Shown: piece after piece, positions 9,155-20,251 of the stretch
Numbering within the stretch: position 1 is the first letter of the stretch
How the letters are laid out: every line of letters begins with the position of its first letter
Origin: Aeromicrobium yanjiei
GTDB taxonomy: Bacteria > Actinomycetota > Actinomycetes > Propionibacteriales > Nocardioidaceae
Length of the DNA stretch: 64,000 bases
Assembly (NCBI RefSeq): GCF_009649075.1
Contig: NZ_CP045737.1
Span: 2,046,001-2,110,000 of the forward strand
Direction: 5' to 3'
Notes under the pieces: generated by a model
Told to the model about the DNA's origin: nothing
The model's input: the letters and a program-made list of their open reading frames with translations, nothing else
Database searches by the model: none
Made by a program: the position numbers and the translations under genes

Positions 9155-10329
9155 CGGAGCCTCAGGTTGGCGAGGTAGCCCTCGACGTTGCGCCGGGTCT
9201 CCTCCACCGAGTCCCCGCCGAACTTCTCGACGACGGCGTCGGCGACGACGAGCGCGACCATCGCCTCGGCGACGATGCCGGCCGCGGGGACCGCGCACAC
9301 GTCGGAGCGCTGGTGGTGCGCGCGCGCCTCCTCGCCGGTCTCGACGTCGATCGTGCGCAGAGCCCGCGGCACCGTGGCGATGGGCTTCATCGCAGCACGT
9401 ACGCGCAGCAGCTCGCCAGTGGTCATGCCGCCCTCGGTGCCGCCGGCGCGACCGGACAGGCGACGGATGCCGTCCTCGGTCGGGACGATCTCGTCGTGCG
9501 CAAGCGAGCCACGGGTGCGCGCGAGCTCGAAGCCGTCGCCGATCTCGACGCCCTTGATGGCCTGGATGCCCATGAGGGCCTGTGCGAGGCGGCCGTCCAG
9601 GCGCTTGTCCCAGTGCGTGTAGGAGCCGAGTCCCGGCGGCAGTCCCTCGACGACGACCTCGACGACACCGCCCAGGGTGTCGCCCTCCTTGTGCGCGAGG
9701 TCGATCTCGGCGACCATCGCGGCGCTCGCGTCGGCGTCGAAGCAGCGCACGGGATCGGCGTCGAGCGCTTCCACGTCCATGTGGGACGGGATCACGCCGG
9801 CCGGCGCGCGGACCGTGCCGAGCTCGACGACGTGCGAGACGATCGTCGCGCCGGTCGTCTGCTGGACGAACTGGGCCGCGATCTCGCCGAGCGCGACGCG
9901 GGCTGCGGTCTCGCGGGCGCTGGCCCGCTCCAGGACCGGCCGGGCCTCCTCGAAGCCGTACTTCTGCATGCCGGCCAGGTCGGCGTGGCCGGGCCGCGGG
10001 CGCGTCAGGGGCGCGTTGCGCTTGAGGCCGTCGAGCACCTCGGGGTCCACCGGGTCGGCGGACATGACCTGGTCCCACTTGGGCCACTCGCTGTTGCCGA
10101 TGCGCAGTGCGATCGGGCTGCCCATCGTGATGCCGTGCCGCAGGCCGCCGACGATCTCGAGCTCGTCCTGCTCGAACGCCATGCGGGCGCCGCGGCCGTA
10201 GCCGAGGCGGCGGCGGGCCAGGGCGGCCTGGATCTCCTTGCTGGTCACCTGCACACCCGCCGGGAGCCCTTCCAGGACGGCGACGAGCGCAGGGCCATGG
10301 GACTCACCAGCGGTCAACCAACGAAGCAT
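9151..10329 (-). CDS. aroC: Chorismate synthase
   Basis: AroC makes chorismate from EPSP with reduced FMN as cofactor. Starting at ATG 10329 the protein is 392 residues and opens [21 protein letters not shown], the classic N-terminal signature with the GESHGP motif. The second signature ([17 protein letters not shown]) and the third near the C-terminus ([21 protein letters not shown]) are intact. An earlier in-frame ATG 30 bases upstream would add ten residues not typical of the family. Confidence 0.96.
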   Translation of the reverse strand: MLRWLTAGESHGPALVAVLEGLPAGVQVTSKEIQAALARRRLGYGRGARMAFEQDELEIVGGLRHGITMGSPIALRIGNSEWPKWDQVMSADPVDPEVLDGLKRNAPLTRPRPGHADLAGMQKYGFEEARPVLERASARETAARVALGEIAAQFVQQTTGATIVSHVVELGTVRAPAGVIPSHMDVEALDADPVRCFDADASAAMVAEIDLAHKEGDTLGGVVEVVVEGLPPGLGSYTHWDKRLDGRLAQALMGIQAIKGVEIGDGFELARTRGSLAHDEIVPTEDGIRRLSGRAGGTEGGMTTGELLRVRAAMKPIATVPRALRTIDVETGEEARAHHQRSDVCAVPAAGIVAEAMVALVVADAVVEKFGGDSVEETRRNVEGYLANLRLR

Positions 10330-10386
10330 GGGGCGATTCTTCCACGCCCCGTGCTGCACGTCGGACCCGTGTCGTGCGGCGGACGG

Positions 10387-11076
10387 TCAGGTGGCGTGGA
10401 CGACCGGTCCCCACGCCGTGCCGATCACGGCCCCGGCGACCATGTAGGGCCCGAACGCGTAGCCCTGCGGGTCGACGATCCGCAGCCTGGCCAGCACGAC
10501 ACCGAGCACCGCACCGAGGACGAAACCCGCGTAGATGCCGACGAGCACCTCGCTGCGTCCGAGGGCGCCGAGCGCGAGGGCCAGCACACCCGACAACCGC
10601 ACGTCCCCGTAGCCGAAGGCACCACCGAAGAACCGGCTCCCGGCCCAGTGGAGCACCCGGAAGATCACGTAGACGACCACATTGGCCACGATCGCGTGCA
10701 CGAGCACGTCCGGGTCACCCAGCAGCAGCGCGCCGACCGCCACGAGCAGCAGGGTGCCCAGGTAGAGCCGCGAGACCACCGCGAAGGGCAGCAGCCGCGT
10801 GTGCCAGTCGATGTACGCCAGCCAGCTGCCGACGCCCGTCACCAGCACCCACACGGGCACGAGCTCGGGATCGTCGATCGCCCACGCCGCGACTCCCGCC
10901 ATCGGAGCGGCCGCTGCGGCGAGCGCCCACGACACGAGCGGACGCGCGGCCAGCACGGCGTATGCGATCTTGTCCGGGTCGCGGTCCGGCTCGGGCGGCT
11001 CGGGCAGTCGTCGCAGCACGAGTGGTCCGGCCGCACCGATCAGGGCGGCGACGACGACGGCGAGGGCGACGGTCAC
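10387..11076 (-). CDS. Prepilin-type peptidase (A24 family)
   Basis: This polytopic membrane aspartyl protease should cleave, and possibly methylate, type IV pilin-like leaders at the inner membrane. The 229-residue protein has about six hydrophobic segments. The two catalytic aspartates are visible: Asp90 in AYIDWHTRLLP and Asp158 in GYGDVRL. There is no N-terminal cysteine-rich methylase domain. It lies between aroC and aroE, where a pilD-like gene also sits in mycobacteria. The GTG start at 11076 is supported by TAGTGT six bases upstream, so it may have its own leaderless transcript. Its substrates are not encoded in the window. Confidence 0.85.
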   Translation of the reverse strand: MTVALAVVVAALIGAAGPLVLRRLPEPPEPDRDPDKIAYAVLAARPLVSWALAAAAAPMAGVAAWAIDDPELVPVWVLVTGVGSWLAYIDWHTRLLPFAVVSRLYLGTLLLVAVGALLLGDPDVLVHAIVANVVVYVIFRVLHWAGSRFFGGAFGYGDVRLSGVLALALGALGRSEVLVGIYAGFVLGAVLGVVLARLRIVDPQGYAFGPYMVAGAVIGTAWGPVVHAT

Positions 11077-11082
11077 CCCCTG

Positions 11083-11088
11083 ACACTA
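11083..11088 (-). promoter_or_regulatory. Candidate leaderless -10 box, prepilin peptidase
   Basis: TAGTGT ends six bases before the GTG at 11076, inside the last codons of aroE. Confidence 0.35.
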
Positions 11089-11889
11089 GCGAGGAGACAG
11101 GGCGGACAGGGCGGCGTCGCGGAGCAGCTGTGGAGAGACGATCGAGCCGGTCATCAGCTCGACCTGGAGGGCGGCCTGGTGGGCGAGCAGGTCGATGCCC
11201 GAGACCACCGGCAGGCCGGCCTCGACGGCGGCCCGGCCGAGACTGGTCGGCCACGGGTCGTACACGACGTCGAAGACGGCCCGGGAGGAGTCGGCGAGCT
11301 CGTACGAGCGGGAGCCGACGGCCTCATCGGGCACGGTCGACACCAGCAGGTCGACCTTCTCGATCAACGGCTCGTCGATGTTGCGCACGTGGACCTCGAT
11401 CCCCCGTCCACGGGCGACCTGGGTGGCCTCGACCGCGCGCGCGGGGTCCCGCACGACGAAGCTCAGCTCCTCGACGCCGAGCCGTACCAGCGCCAGGGCC
11501 ATCGAGGTCGCCGTCGCGCCGCCGCCCAGGACGCGCGCGGTGCGGGGCGCCTTGACGCCGACCTCCTGGATCGCGGCGATCGCTCCCGGCACGTCGGTGT
11601 TGTAGGCCGAGAGCATCCCGTCGTCGACGACCAGCGTGTTGGCCACGCCCAGGGTCTCGACGACCTCGTCGTGCTGGTGCGCGGCGGCCGCGGCCTCCCG
11701 CTTGAGCGGAGCGGTCACGGACAGTCCGCGCACGTCGTCGCCGAGCGCACCCACGAACGCGCCCAGCTCGCCCTCGTGGACCTCGACCGCCTCGTAGGCC
11801 CAGTCCAGCCCGAGCTCGGCGTACGCCGCACGGTGCATCACAGGTGACAGCGAGTGGGCGATCGGCGAGCCCACGACGGCACAGATCAT
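11086..11889 (-). CDS. aroE: Shikimate dehydrogenase
   Basis: AroE reduces 3-dehydroshikimate to shikimate with NADPH. The 267-residue protein has the substrate-binding SPIAHSLSPVMH motif near residue 9, VTAPLK with the catalytic Lys, NTDVPG, and the dinucleotide-binding GGGATATSMALALVRLG. Start ATG 11889 overlaps the mltG stop by four bases. The reading frame continues upstream only as a shadow of mltG. Confidence 0.94.
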   Translation of the reverse strand: MICAVVGSPIAHSLSPVMHRAAYAELGLDWAYEAVEVHEGELGAFVGALGDDVRGLSVTAPLKREAAAAAHQHDEVVETLGVANTLVVDDGMLSAYNTDVPGAIAAIQEVGVKAPRTARVLGGGATATSMALALVRLGVEELSFVVRDPARAVEATQVARGRGIEVHVRNIDEPLIEKVDLLVSTVPDEAVGSRSYELADSSRAVFDVVYDPWPTSLGRAAVEAGLPVVSGIDLLAHQAALQVELMTGSIVSPQLLRDAALSALSPR

Positions 11890-13052
11890 CCGCAGACACC
11901 CTCCGGAGCCGTCTTGCAGTACTCCTGCAGCTGCGCGACCGCCTTGTTGTGCTCGCCGAAGGTGTCGGAGAAGACCGTCTCGCCGGTCTCCAGGTTCACC
12001 GCGACGAAGAACAGCCAGGAGCCCTCGGCCGGGTTGAGCGCGGCCTCGATGGTCTTCTCGCCCGGCGACCCGATCGGTCCAGGCGGCAGACCCGCGTTCT
12101 GGTACGTGTTGTACTTCGACGGGTCGGCACGCTCCTCGGGCGTCGTGAAGACGTCGCCCTTGCGCTTGCTGACGTACGACACGGTCGAGTCCAGCTGCAA
12201 AGGCATGCCCTGGTCGATGCGGTTGTAGAGCACGCGCGCGACCTTGGCGTAGTCCTCCTCGTTGTTGGCCTCGTACTCCAGGATGCTCGCGACGGTCAGC
12301 ACCTCCTCGCCGGTCAGGCCGAGCGCCCGGGCCCGGGTGCCGATGTCGAGCGACTTCGCGACATCGAGCGTCTTGGCGACCATCTGCTTGAGCAGGTCCG
12401 TCGCGGAGGTGCCCGGCGGGATCTCGTACGTCGCGGGGAACAGGTAGCCCTCGGGGTTGAGGTTGGCGACGTCCGGCAGGCCCAGCGTCTCGGGCTTGTC
12501 GAGCGCGGCCAGCAGGTCCTTCTCCTTGATCTCGCTGTTGGCGGCGATCAGCTCGACGATCTGGCCGACCCGGGCGCCCTCGGGGATCGTGACCTTGCCC
12601 TCGACCCGGTTGCCCTTGTCGATCAGGGCCACCAGCGCGGCCTCGGCGGACATCTTCTTGCGCAGGGAGAAGTAGCCCGCCTGCACCGACTGGAAGCGGG
12701 AGTCCTTGATCGCGAGCTGGTAGAACGCCTCGGCGCTCTTGACCACGCCGGCGTCCTTGAGGATGGTCGCGATCTGCTGGCCGCCGGCTCCCGACGGGAT
12801 CTGAACGGTGACCTTGCCCGTGCCCTGGCCCACGTAGTCCTCGGGACCGCTCATCATGTCCGAGATCTTCTGGTAGCCGAACCACGCGGCGAGCAGGAGC
12901 GCGACGACCACCACGAGCGCCACGAGGCGGCGGCCCCACGGCTTGCGGGGAGGGCTGCTCGCGCGTCGGCGGCCGGGGCCGGGTGGCTGCTGTGCCTGGC
13001 CGTCCGTCATCAGGTCAAGTCCACTGTCACTCATACGTCTGCCGTCCCTCAT
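11886..13052 (-). CDS. mltG: Endolytic murein transglycosylase MltG
   Basis: MltG cuts nascent glycan strands and sets peptidoglycan chain length. The 388-residue protein has a short cytoplasmic N-terminus rich in proline and arginine, one membrane segment at about residues 40–60 (RLVALVVVVALLLAAWFGYQ), a LysM-like region and the YceG domain with ASILEYEANNEEDYAKVA (catalytic Glu region), QLDSTVSY and LNPAEGSWLFFV. The ATG at 13052 overlaps the ruvX stop by four bases; a later in-frame ATG (MSDSGLD) is also possible. Confidence 0.93.
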   Translation of the reverse strand: MRDGRRMSDSGLDLMTDGQAQQPPGPGRRRASSPPRKPWGRRLVALVVVVALLLAAWFGYQKISDMMSGPEDYVGQGTGKVTVQIPSGAGGQQIATILKDAGVVKSAEAFYQLAIKDSRFQSVQAGYFSLRKKMSAEAALVALIDKGNRVEGKVTIPEGARVGQIVELIAANSEIKEKDLLAALDKPETLGLPDVANLNPEGYLFPATYEIPPGTSATDLLKQMVAKTLDVAKSLDIGTRARALGLTGEEVLTVASILEYEANNEEDYAKVARVLYNRIDQGMPLQLDSTVSYVSKRKGDVFTTPEERADPSKYNTYQNAGLPPGPIGSPGEKTIEAALNPAEGSWLFFVAVNLETGETVFSDTFGEHNKAVAQLQEYCKTAPEGVCG

Positions 13053-13495
13053 GTGCTCTCGCCCGGTGCAGAGCCACGGGTCCGTTCGGAGTCCAATGCC
13101 GTTTGGAGGATCACCGTAGCGGCAGCCTGGTCGATGATGCCCCGCGTGGTGCGGGACGAGCGCCCGCCCTGGCGCAGCAGGCTGTGGGCGCTGGTGGTCG
13201 TCATCCGCTCGTCGAACAGCCGGATCGGGACCGGCGAGATGGCCGGGAGCAGCTTTGCGCAGAACGCCCGCACCTTGGTCGCCGCAGGCCCCTCACGGCC
13301 CGACAGCCCCATCGGCAGGCCCACGACGCACTCGAGGACGTCGAGCTCCGCGACGAGCTCGGCGATCCGCGGGATCGCGCCGGGCCCGGCCGCCACGGTC
13401 TCGACGGGCGTCGCCAGGATCCCGTCCGGATCGCTCACCGCGATGCCGATCCGGACGTCACCGACGTCCACGCCGAGCCGTCTCCCGCGGCGCAT
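13049..13495 (-). CDS. ruvX: Holliday junction resolvase-like RuvX (YqgF)
   Basis: RuvX/YqgF is an RNase H-fold nuclease family linked to rRNA 5' end maturation and possibly recombination. The 148-residue protein has the GVDVGDVRIGIAVSDPDG motif at residues 8–25, VVGLPMGLSG near 57, and DERMTTTSA near 95, giving the acidic catalytic residues. The ATG at 13495 overlaps the alaS stop by one base. The alaS-ruvX-mltG-aroE order is a conserved actinobacterial block. Confidence 0.92.
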   Translation of the reverse strand: MRRGRRLGVDVGDVRIGIAVSDPDGILATPVETVAAGPGAIPRIAELVAELDVLECVVGLPMGLSGREGPAATKVRAFCAKLLPAISPVPIRLFDERMTTTSAHSLLRQGGRSSRTTRGIIDQAAATVILQTALDSERTRGSAPGEST

Positions 13496-16149
13496 CAGGC
13501 GAGCGCCGCCTCGACCGCCGCGAGCGCGGCCGGGATGCCGGCGACGTCGGAGCCGCCGCCCTGCGCGACGTCCGCCTTGCCGCCGCCCTTGCCGCCGATC
13601 TGCTGGCCGACGACCTTGATGAGGTCGTTGGCCGACAGTCCACGCTCCTGGGCCGCAGGGTTGAGCGCCACGACCGCGGCGGGCTTGTCGCCCGCGTCGC
13701 CGATCACGACGACGACCGCGGGACGGTCGGCGAGGCGCTTGCGGATGTCGAGCGCGATCGTGCGCACGTCTCCCCCGCCCGCACCGGCAGCGTGGTGACC
13801 GACGTACGCGACGCCGCCCACGTCCTTGGCCGATGCGGCGATGTCGCCTGCGGCGCCGAGCAGCTGCGCGGCCTTGATCTTCTCGGCCGCCTTCTCGGCT
13901 GCCTTGAGGCGGTCCATCAGGTCCTGCACGCGGCCGGGCACGTCGTCGGGCTGGGTCTTGAGGATGTCGGTGAGCTGGCGGACGACGTCGCGCTCCTTGG
14001 CGAGGTACTGGAAGCCCTCGATGCCGGTGAGGGCCTCGACGCGCCGGTTGCCCGCGCCGACCGATCCGTCGGACGTGATGACGACCGTGCCGACCTGCGA
14101 GGAGTGGTCGACGTGGGTGCCGCCGCACAGCTCGCGGGACCACGGTCCGCCGATCTCGACGACGCGCACGTCCTCGCCGTACGTCTCGCCGAACAGCGCG
14201 AGGGCTCCCCACTCGCGGGCCGCGGCCAGCGACATGATGCGTGCGGTGACGGGCAGGTCCGCGCGCAGCGCGCGGTTGGAGACCTCCTCGACGCTGTGCA
14301 GCTGCTCGGGCGACAGCGCGCCGCTCCAGCCGTAGTCGAGGCGCAGGTAGCCGGGCCGGTTGTAGGAGCCGGACTGCAGCGCGGTGGGGCCGAGCACCTC
14401 GCGCAGCGCCGCGTGCACGATGTGGGTGCCCGAGTGCGCCTGGCGCGCGCCGAGACGCCACTCCGGGTCGACGGCCGCCTCGAGCGTGGCGTCGAGGGTG
14501 AGCTCACCGTCGAGCACACGCACCTGGTGCACGACGAGACCGCGCACGGGACGCTGCACGTCGAGCACCTCGGCGCGTCCGCCGTCCCACACGAGGTGGC
14601 CGGCGTCTGCGTTCTGGCCGCCTGACTCGGCATAGAACGGGGTGCGGTCGAGCACGACCTCACCGATCGTGCCGGCGGCGATCGCCAGCACGGTGGAGCC
14701 TGCCGCGATGAGCGCGAGCACGCGCGACTCGGTGGTGAGCGTCGTGTACGCCTGCCAGTCGGTCGGGCCGTTGGCGTCGAGCGCGGCGCGGTAGACCGTG
14801 GTGTCGGCGTGGCTGCCCTTCTTGGCCCTGGCGTCGGCCTTGGCGCGCGAGCGCTGCTCGGCCATGAGCGCGCGGAAGCCCTCCTCGTCGACGCTGAGGC
14901 CCTGCTCCGAGGCCATCTCCAGCGTCAGGTCGATCGGGAAGCCGTACGTGTCGTGCAGGGCGAACGCCTGGTCGCCGGACAGCGAGGTGCCGCCCTTGTC
15001 CTTGACCGCGACGGCTGCGCTCTCGAAGATCTGCGTGCCCTTGCCGAGGGTCTGGCGGAACGTGTCCTCCTCCGCGTACGCGATCTGTGCGATGCGCGGG
15101 AAGTCGGCCTCGAGCTCGGGATAGGACGCCTTCATGCGCTCCAGGCTGACCGGCAGCAGCAGCGGCAGCGCGGGGTCCTCGAAGCCGAGCAGGCGCATCG
15201 AGCGCACCGCGCGGCGCAGCAGCCGGCGCAGGACGTACCCGCGGGCCTCGTTGCCCGGCGTCACGCCGTCGCCCATCAGCATCAGCCCGCTGCGGACGTG
15301 GTCGGCGATGACCCGGAAGCGCACGTCGTCGGTGTGGTCCTTGCCGTAGACGCGACCGGAGACCTCCGACGCCTTCTCGATGACCGGGAAGACCTCGTCG
15401 ATCTCGTAGAGGTTGTGCTTGCCCTGGAGCAGGTACGCGACCCGCTCCAGGCCCATGCCGGTGTCGATGTTCTTGTTGGGCAGCTCGCCGAGGACGTCGA
15501 ACTGGTCCTTGGCGCGGACGTTGGTGATCTCCTCCTGCATGAACACGAGGTTCCAGATCTCCAGGAAGCGGTCCTCGTCGACGATTGGTCCGCCGTCGGG
15601 GCCGAACTCGGGGCCACGGTCCACGTAGATCTCGCTGCAGGGTCCGCCCGGTCCGGGGACGCCCATGTGCCAGTAGTTGTCGAGCAGGCCGCGGTCCTGG
15701 ATGCGCTCGTCGGGCAGCCCGGCGACCTTCTTCCACAGCGCGCGCGACTCCTGATCGGTGTGCAGCACCGTGACCCAGATCTTGTCGGGGTCGATGCCGA
15801 GGCCGCCCTCGTCGACGGATCCGGTGATCAGGCCCCACGCGTGCGTGATGGCGCCTTCCTTGAAGTAGTCACCGAACGAGAAGTTGCCGTTCATCTGGAA
15901 GAACGTGCCGTGGCGGGTGGTCTTGCCGACCTCCTCGATGTCGAGGGTGCGCACGCACTTCTGCACGCTCGTCGCGGTGTGCCACGGCGGGGTCTCCTGG
16001 CCGAGGAAGTACGGCTTGAACGGCACCATGCCGGCGTTGACGAACAAGAGGTTGGGGTCGTCGAACAGCAACGGCGCCGAGGGCACGACGGTGTGTCCCG
16101 CCTTCTCGAAGTGGTCGAGGAATCGGCGGCGGATCTCCGCGGTCTGCAT
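13495..16149 (-). CDS. alaS: Alanyl-tRNA synthetase
   Basis: AlaS charges tRNA-Ala and edits mischarged serine and glycine. The 884-residue protein has the class II catalytic core at the N-terminus (FVNAGMVPFKPYFLG, TFFQMNGNFSFGDYFKEGA), the editing domain with zinc ligands in QAHSGTHIVHAAL and CGGTHV, and the C-terminal oligomerisation and DHHA1 region (GGKGGGKADVAQGGG). Length is normal. It overlaps the small membrane gene upstream by one base. Confidence 0.97.
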   Translation of the reverse strand: MQTAEIRRRFLDHFEKAGHTVVPSAPLLFDDPNLLFVNAGMVPFKPYFLGQETPPWHTATSVQKCVRTLDIEEVGKTTRHGTFFQMNGNFSFGDYFKEGAITHAWGLITGSVDEGGLGIDPDKIWVTVLHTDQESRALWKKVAGLPDERIQDRGLLDNYWHMGVPGPGGPCSEIYVDRGPEFGPDGGPIVDEDRFLEIWNLVFMQEEITNVRAKDQFDVLGELPNKNIDTGMGLERVAYLLQGKHNLYEIDEVFPVIEKASEVSGRVYGKDHTDDVRFRVIADHVRSGLMLMGDGVTPGNEARGYVLRRLLRRAVRSMRLLGFEDPALPLLLPVSLERMKASYPELEADFPRIAQIAYAEEDTFRQTLGKGTQIFESAAVAVKDKGGTSLSGDQAFALHDTYGFPIDLTLEMASEQGLSVDEEGFRALMAEQRSRAKADARAKKGSHADTTVYRAALDANGPTDWQAYTTLTTESRVLALIAAGSTVLAIAAGTIGEVVLDRTPFYAESGGQNADAGHLVWDGGRAEVLDVQRPVRGLVVHQVRVLDGELTLDATLEAAVDPEWRLGARQAHSGTHIVHAALREVLGPTALQSGSYNRPGYLRLDYGWSGALSPEQLHSVEEVSNRALRADLPVTARIMSLAAAREWGALALFGETYGEDVRVVEIGGPWSRELCGGTHVDHSSQVGTVVITSDGSVGAGNRRVEALTGIEGFQYLAKERDVVRQLTDILKTQPDDVPGRVQDLMDRLKAAEKAAEKIKAAQLLGAAGDIAASAKDVGGVAYVGHHAAGAGGGDVRTIALDIRKRLADRPAVVVVIGDAGDKPAAVVALNPAAQERGLSANDLIKVVGQQIGGKGGGKADVAQGGGSDVAGIPAALAAVEAALA

Positions 16150-16427
16150 CAGGTTGCCTTCTTGTCGGGTGCGGCCTCGTCGGGGCGGTTCGCCTCGAGG
16201 CTCAGGGAGGACTGGGGGTCGTCGGTCAGCCGACGGATGATGTCGCGCTCACGGGTCTGCATGCCGTCCTGCATCTCGGCACTGAACGCCCGCCAGCCGA
16301 GGCCGAGCGCCGCGGCCTGGTCGACGAGGCCGGGTGCCGACAACCGGTAGGCGGCGCGGCGGGTCTTGACGGTGCTGTAGATCCCGGCCGCGGAGCCCGC
16401 GACGAACCACACGATGCGCGACCTCAT
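16149..16427 (-). CDS. Small membrane-associated protein (DUF6167-like)
   Basis: The predicted protein has 92 residues: one N-terminal membrane segment (RIVWFVAGSAAGIYSTVKTRRA) followed by a charged cytosolic region ending in DEAAPDKKAT. A small protein of this type sits upstream of alaS in many actinobacteria; its function is not known. I chose the ATG at 16427 because it overlaps the preceding stop by one base (TGATG); an ATG 15 bases further upstream would also read in frame. Confidence 0.7.
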   Translation of the reverse strand: MRSRIVWFVAGSAAGIYSTVKTRRAAYRLSAPGLVDQAAALGLGWRAFSAEMQDGMQTRERDIIRRLTDDPQSSLSLEANRPDEAAPDKKAT

Positions 16428-16894
16428 CAGGACCCCAGCCATTCGTCGGAAGGTGACGACGGCCGGGCCGAGCGCACGGCCCGCCGGCCGGCCTGCAGGC
16501 GTTCGCGCCGACGGCGACGGAACTCGCGGCGCATCATCGCGGCGATGCGGTCGCGGCTCTCGGCCCGCAGGGCGTGCGCGAAGCCGTGGGCGTACACCGA
16601 CAGGCGGACGCCCGGGCGACCGAGCGCGGCCTGCACGACCTGCTGCTCGCTCGGAGGGACGACGAGGCGCCCCTCCACGACACGTGGGACGAGCTCGTCG
16701 GAGACGACCGCGGCCGGTGCCTCGGGCTCGTGGAGCACGATCTCCGCGGGCCGGGTCACCGCCGGCTCGGGAGCCGGCAGTGCGGTCTCGGCGCGCGTGA
16801 TGCGGCGCACCGCGCGCACCGCGATCAGGGCAGCGCAGATCGCGACCGCAGCGAGCACTGCGGTCGCCACCAGGATCACGACCTCTGTCGACAC
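16427..16894 (-). CDS. Membrane-anchored protein of unknown function
   Basis: The 155-residue protein has one N-terminal transmembrane helix (EVVILVATAVLAAVAICAAL), a proline/alanine-rich linker, and a very basic C-terminal part (MRREFRRRRRERLQAGRR). It occupies the slot upstream of alaS held by DUF948-type proteins in other actinobacteria, but I do not see a clear DUF948 pattern. The GTG start at 16894 is supported by TAGGCT seven bases upstream, suggesting that a leaderless transcript for this gene, DUF6167-like and alaS begins here. Confidence 0.65.
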   Translation of the reverse strand: MSTEVVILVATAVLAAVAICAALIAVRAVRRITRAETALPAPEPAVTRPAEIVLHEPEAPAAVVSDELVPRVVEGRLVVPPSEQQVVQAALGRPGVRLSVYAHGFAHALRAESRDRIAAMMRREFRRRRRERLQAGRRAVRSARPSSPSDEWLGS

Positions 16895-16901
16895 GAGGAC
16901 G

Positions 16902-16907
16902 AGCCTA
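16902..16907 (-). promoter_or_regulatory. Candidate leaderless -10 box before the alaS operon
   Basis: TAGGCT, then seven bases, then the GTG at 16894. It lies in the 52-bp gap after rarA. Confidence 0.5.
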
Positions 16908-16946
16908 TCGCGACGACGGCGAGGATCAATGCGCTGGCCGCGGGGC

Positions 16947-18311
16947 TCAACGGTCGCGCAGGATCTTGCGGATCATCGCGAGCCGTTCGCTGACCCGGGC
17001 CTCGAATCCGTGGTCGCCGGGCTCGTAGTAGGTCGCGCCGTCGACGTCGTCGGGTGCGTACTGCTGACCGACCACGCCGCGCGGGTCGTTGTGCGGGTAG
17101 CGGTAGTCGTGCCCGTGCCCGAGCTTCTTGGCCCCCGAGTAGTGCGCGTCACGCAGCGCGGGCGGCACCGTGCCGACCTTGCCCGCGCGGACGTCGGCCT
17201 GTGCGCGGTCGATCGCGACCACGACCGAGTTGGACTTGGGGGCGGCCGCGAGGTGGATCACGGCCTGGGCCAGCGGGATCCGGGCCTCGGGGAAGCCGAT
17301 CATGGCGACGGCCTGCGCGGTCGCGGTGGCCAGCGGCAGCGCGGTCGGGTCGGCCATGCCGATGTCCTCGCTCGCATGGATCATCAGCCGGCGGGCGATG
17401 AAGCGCGGGTCCTCCCCCGCCTCGATCATCCGCGCCAGGTAGTGCAGCGCGGCGTCGACGTCGGAGCCCCTGATCGACTTGATGAACGCACTGATGACGT
17501 CGTAGTGCTGATCGCCCTGCCGGTCGTAGCGGACCGCCGCCTTGTCGACCGCGAGCGCCGCGTCCTCGACGTCGATCTCGGCCTTGCCCTGGGTCGTGGC
17601 GGCACCCGCGGCGGCCTCGAGGTACGTCAGCACGCGCCGGCCGTCGCCGCCCGCGAGGCGTACGAGATGGGACCTGGCCTCCTCGGTCAGCGTCACCGCA
17701 CCACCGAGACCACGCTTGTCGGTGAGCGCGCGGTCGACCAGCACGCCGATGTCGTCGTCGGTGAGGCTCTCCAGGGTGAGCAGCAGGCTGCGGCTCAGCA
17801 GCGGCGAGATCACGCTGAAGTGCGGGTTCTCGGTCGTCGCCGCGACCAGCGACACCCACCTGTTCTCGACACCGGGCAGCAGGGCGTCCTGCTGGGACTT
17901 GCTGAACCGGTGCACCTCGTCGACGAACAAAACAGTCTCGACACCGGTCTGCGCGAGGGCCCGGCGGGCGCCGGCGATCGTCTCGCGGACCTCCTTGACG
18001 CCTGCGGACACCGCCGAGACCTCGACGAAGCGGCGGTCGGTGTGGGCGCTCAGCAGGCTCGCGATCGTGGTCTTGCCCGTGCCGGGCGGGCCCCACAGCA
18101 GGATCGTGAGCGGCTGGTTGCCGTCGATCATCTGCCGCAACGGGGAGCCCGGCGCGAGCAGGTGCTGCTGGCCCACGAGCTCGTCGAGCGAGCGCGGCCG
18201 CATGCGTACGGCCAGCGGCGCCGAGGAGTGGGTGTTGCCGCTGAGGCTTCCCCCACCGCTGCCCGTCGTCGGCGGAGCGTCCGGGATGTCGAACAGGCCG
18301 TCGGAGCTCAT
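16947..18311 (-). CDS. rarA: Replication-associated recombination protein RarA (MgsA)
   Basis: RarA is a clamp-loader-like AAA+ ATPase acting at stalled replication forks. The 454-residue protein shows Walker [10 protein letters not shown] near residue 75, Walker B FVDEVHRF, sensor regions ([11 protein letters not shown]) and the C-terminal MgsA domain ([26 protein letters not shown] and YRYPHNDP). TAGGCT lies six bases before the ATG, suggesting its own leaderless start after the hairpin that separates it from aspS. Confidence 0.95.
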   Translation of the reverse strand: MSSDGLFDIPDAPPTTGSGGGSLSGNTHSSAPLAVRMRPRSLDELVGQQHLLAPGSPLRQMIDGNQPLTILLWGPPGTGKTTIASLLSAHTDRRFVEVSAVSAGVKEVRETIAGARRALAQTGVETVLFVDEVHRFSKSQQDALLPGVENRWVSLVAATTENPHFSVISPLLSRSLLLTLESLTDDDIGVLVDRALTDKRGLGGAVTLTEEARSHLVRLAGGDGRRVLTYLEAAAGAATTQGKAEIDVEDAALAVDKAAVRYDRQGDQHYDVISAFIKSIRGSDVDAALHYLARMIEAGEDPRFIARRLMIHASEDIGMADPTALPLATATAQAVAMIGFPEARIPLAQAVIHLAAAPKSNSVVVAIDRAQADVRAGKVGTVPPALRDAHYSGAKKLGHGHDYRYPHNDPRGVVGQQYAPDDVDGATYYEPGDHGFEARVSERLAMIRKILRDR

Positions 18312-18317
18312 GCCCCG

Positions 18318-18323
18318 AGCCTA
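18318..18323 (-). promoter_or_regulatory. Candidate leaderless -10 box, rarA
   Basis: TAGGCT on the minus strand ends six bases before the rarA ATG at 18311. Confidence 0.45.
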
Positions 18324-18360
18324 GTTGCCCCCACCGACCCCCGCCCCCGCCCATCACCCG

Positions 18361-18466
18361 ATTCCCAGGAGAACCCCGGTTTCCTCACCGGGTCACGCAG
18401 GAACCCGGCACCTCTCCCCTGTCGCAACAGGGGTGAGGTGCCGGGTTCCGGGGTTCTCCTGGGAAT
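18361..18466. repeat. Nested long hairpin between aspS and rarA
   Basis: The outer arms are perfect 19-base inverted repeats: ATTCCCAGGAGAACCCCGG at 18361–18379 and its complement at 18448–18466. Inside is a second pair of 22-base arms (18401–18422 and 18427–18448) with a single mismatch and a four-base CGCA loop. A 21-base unpaired stretch (18380–18400) separates the left arms. It could act as a strong terminator for aspS, but there is no U-tract and it is far more elaborate than needed. Confidence 0.9.
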
Positions 18467-18484
18467 CCGCGCCCGAGGTGCGCC

Positions 18485-20247
<1,763 letters not shown>

Positions 20248-20251
<4 letters not shown>

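Noticed and set aside
9313..11847. Long plus-strand open frame of 844 codons
   Set aside because: Opposite strand of aroC, the prepilin peptidase and aroE; composition is that of an antisense shadow.
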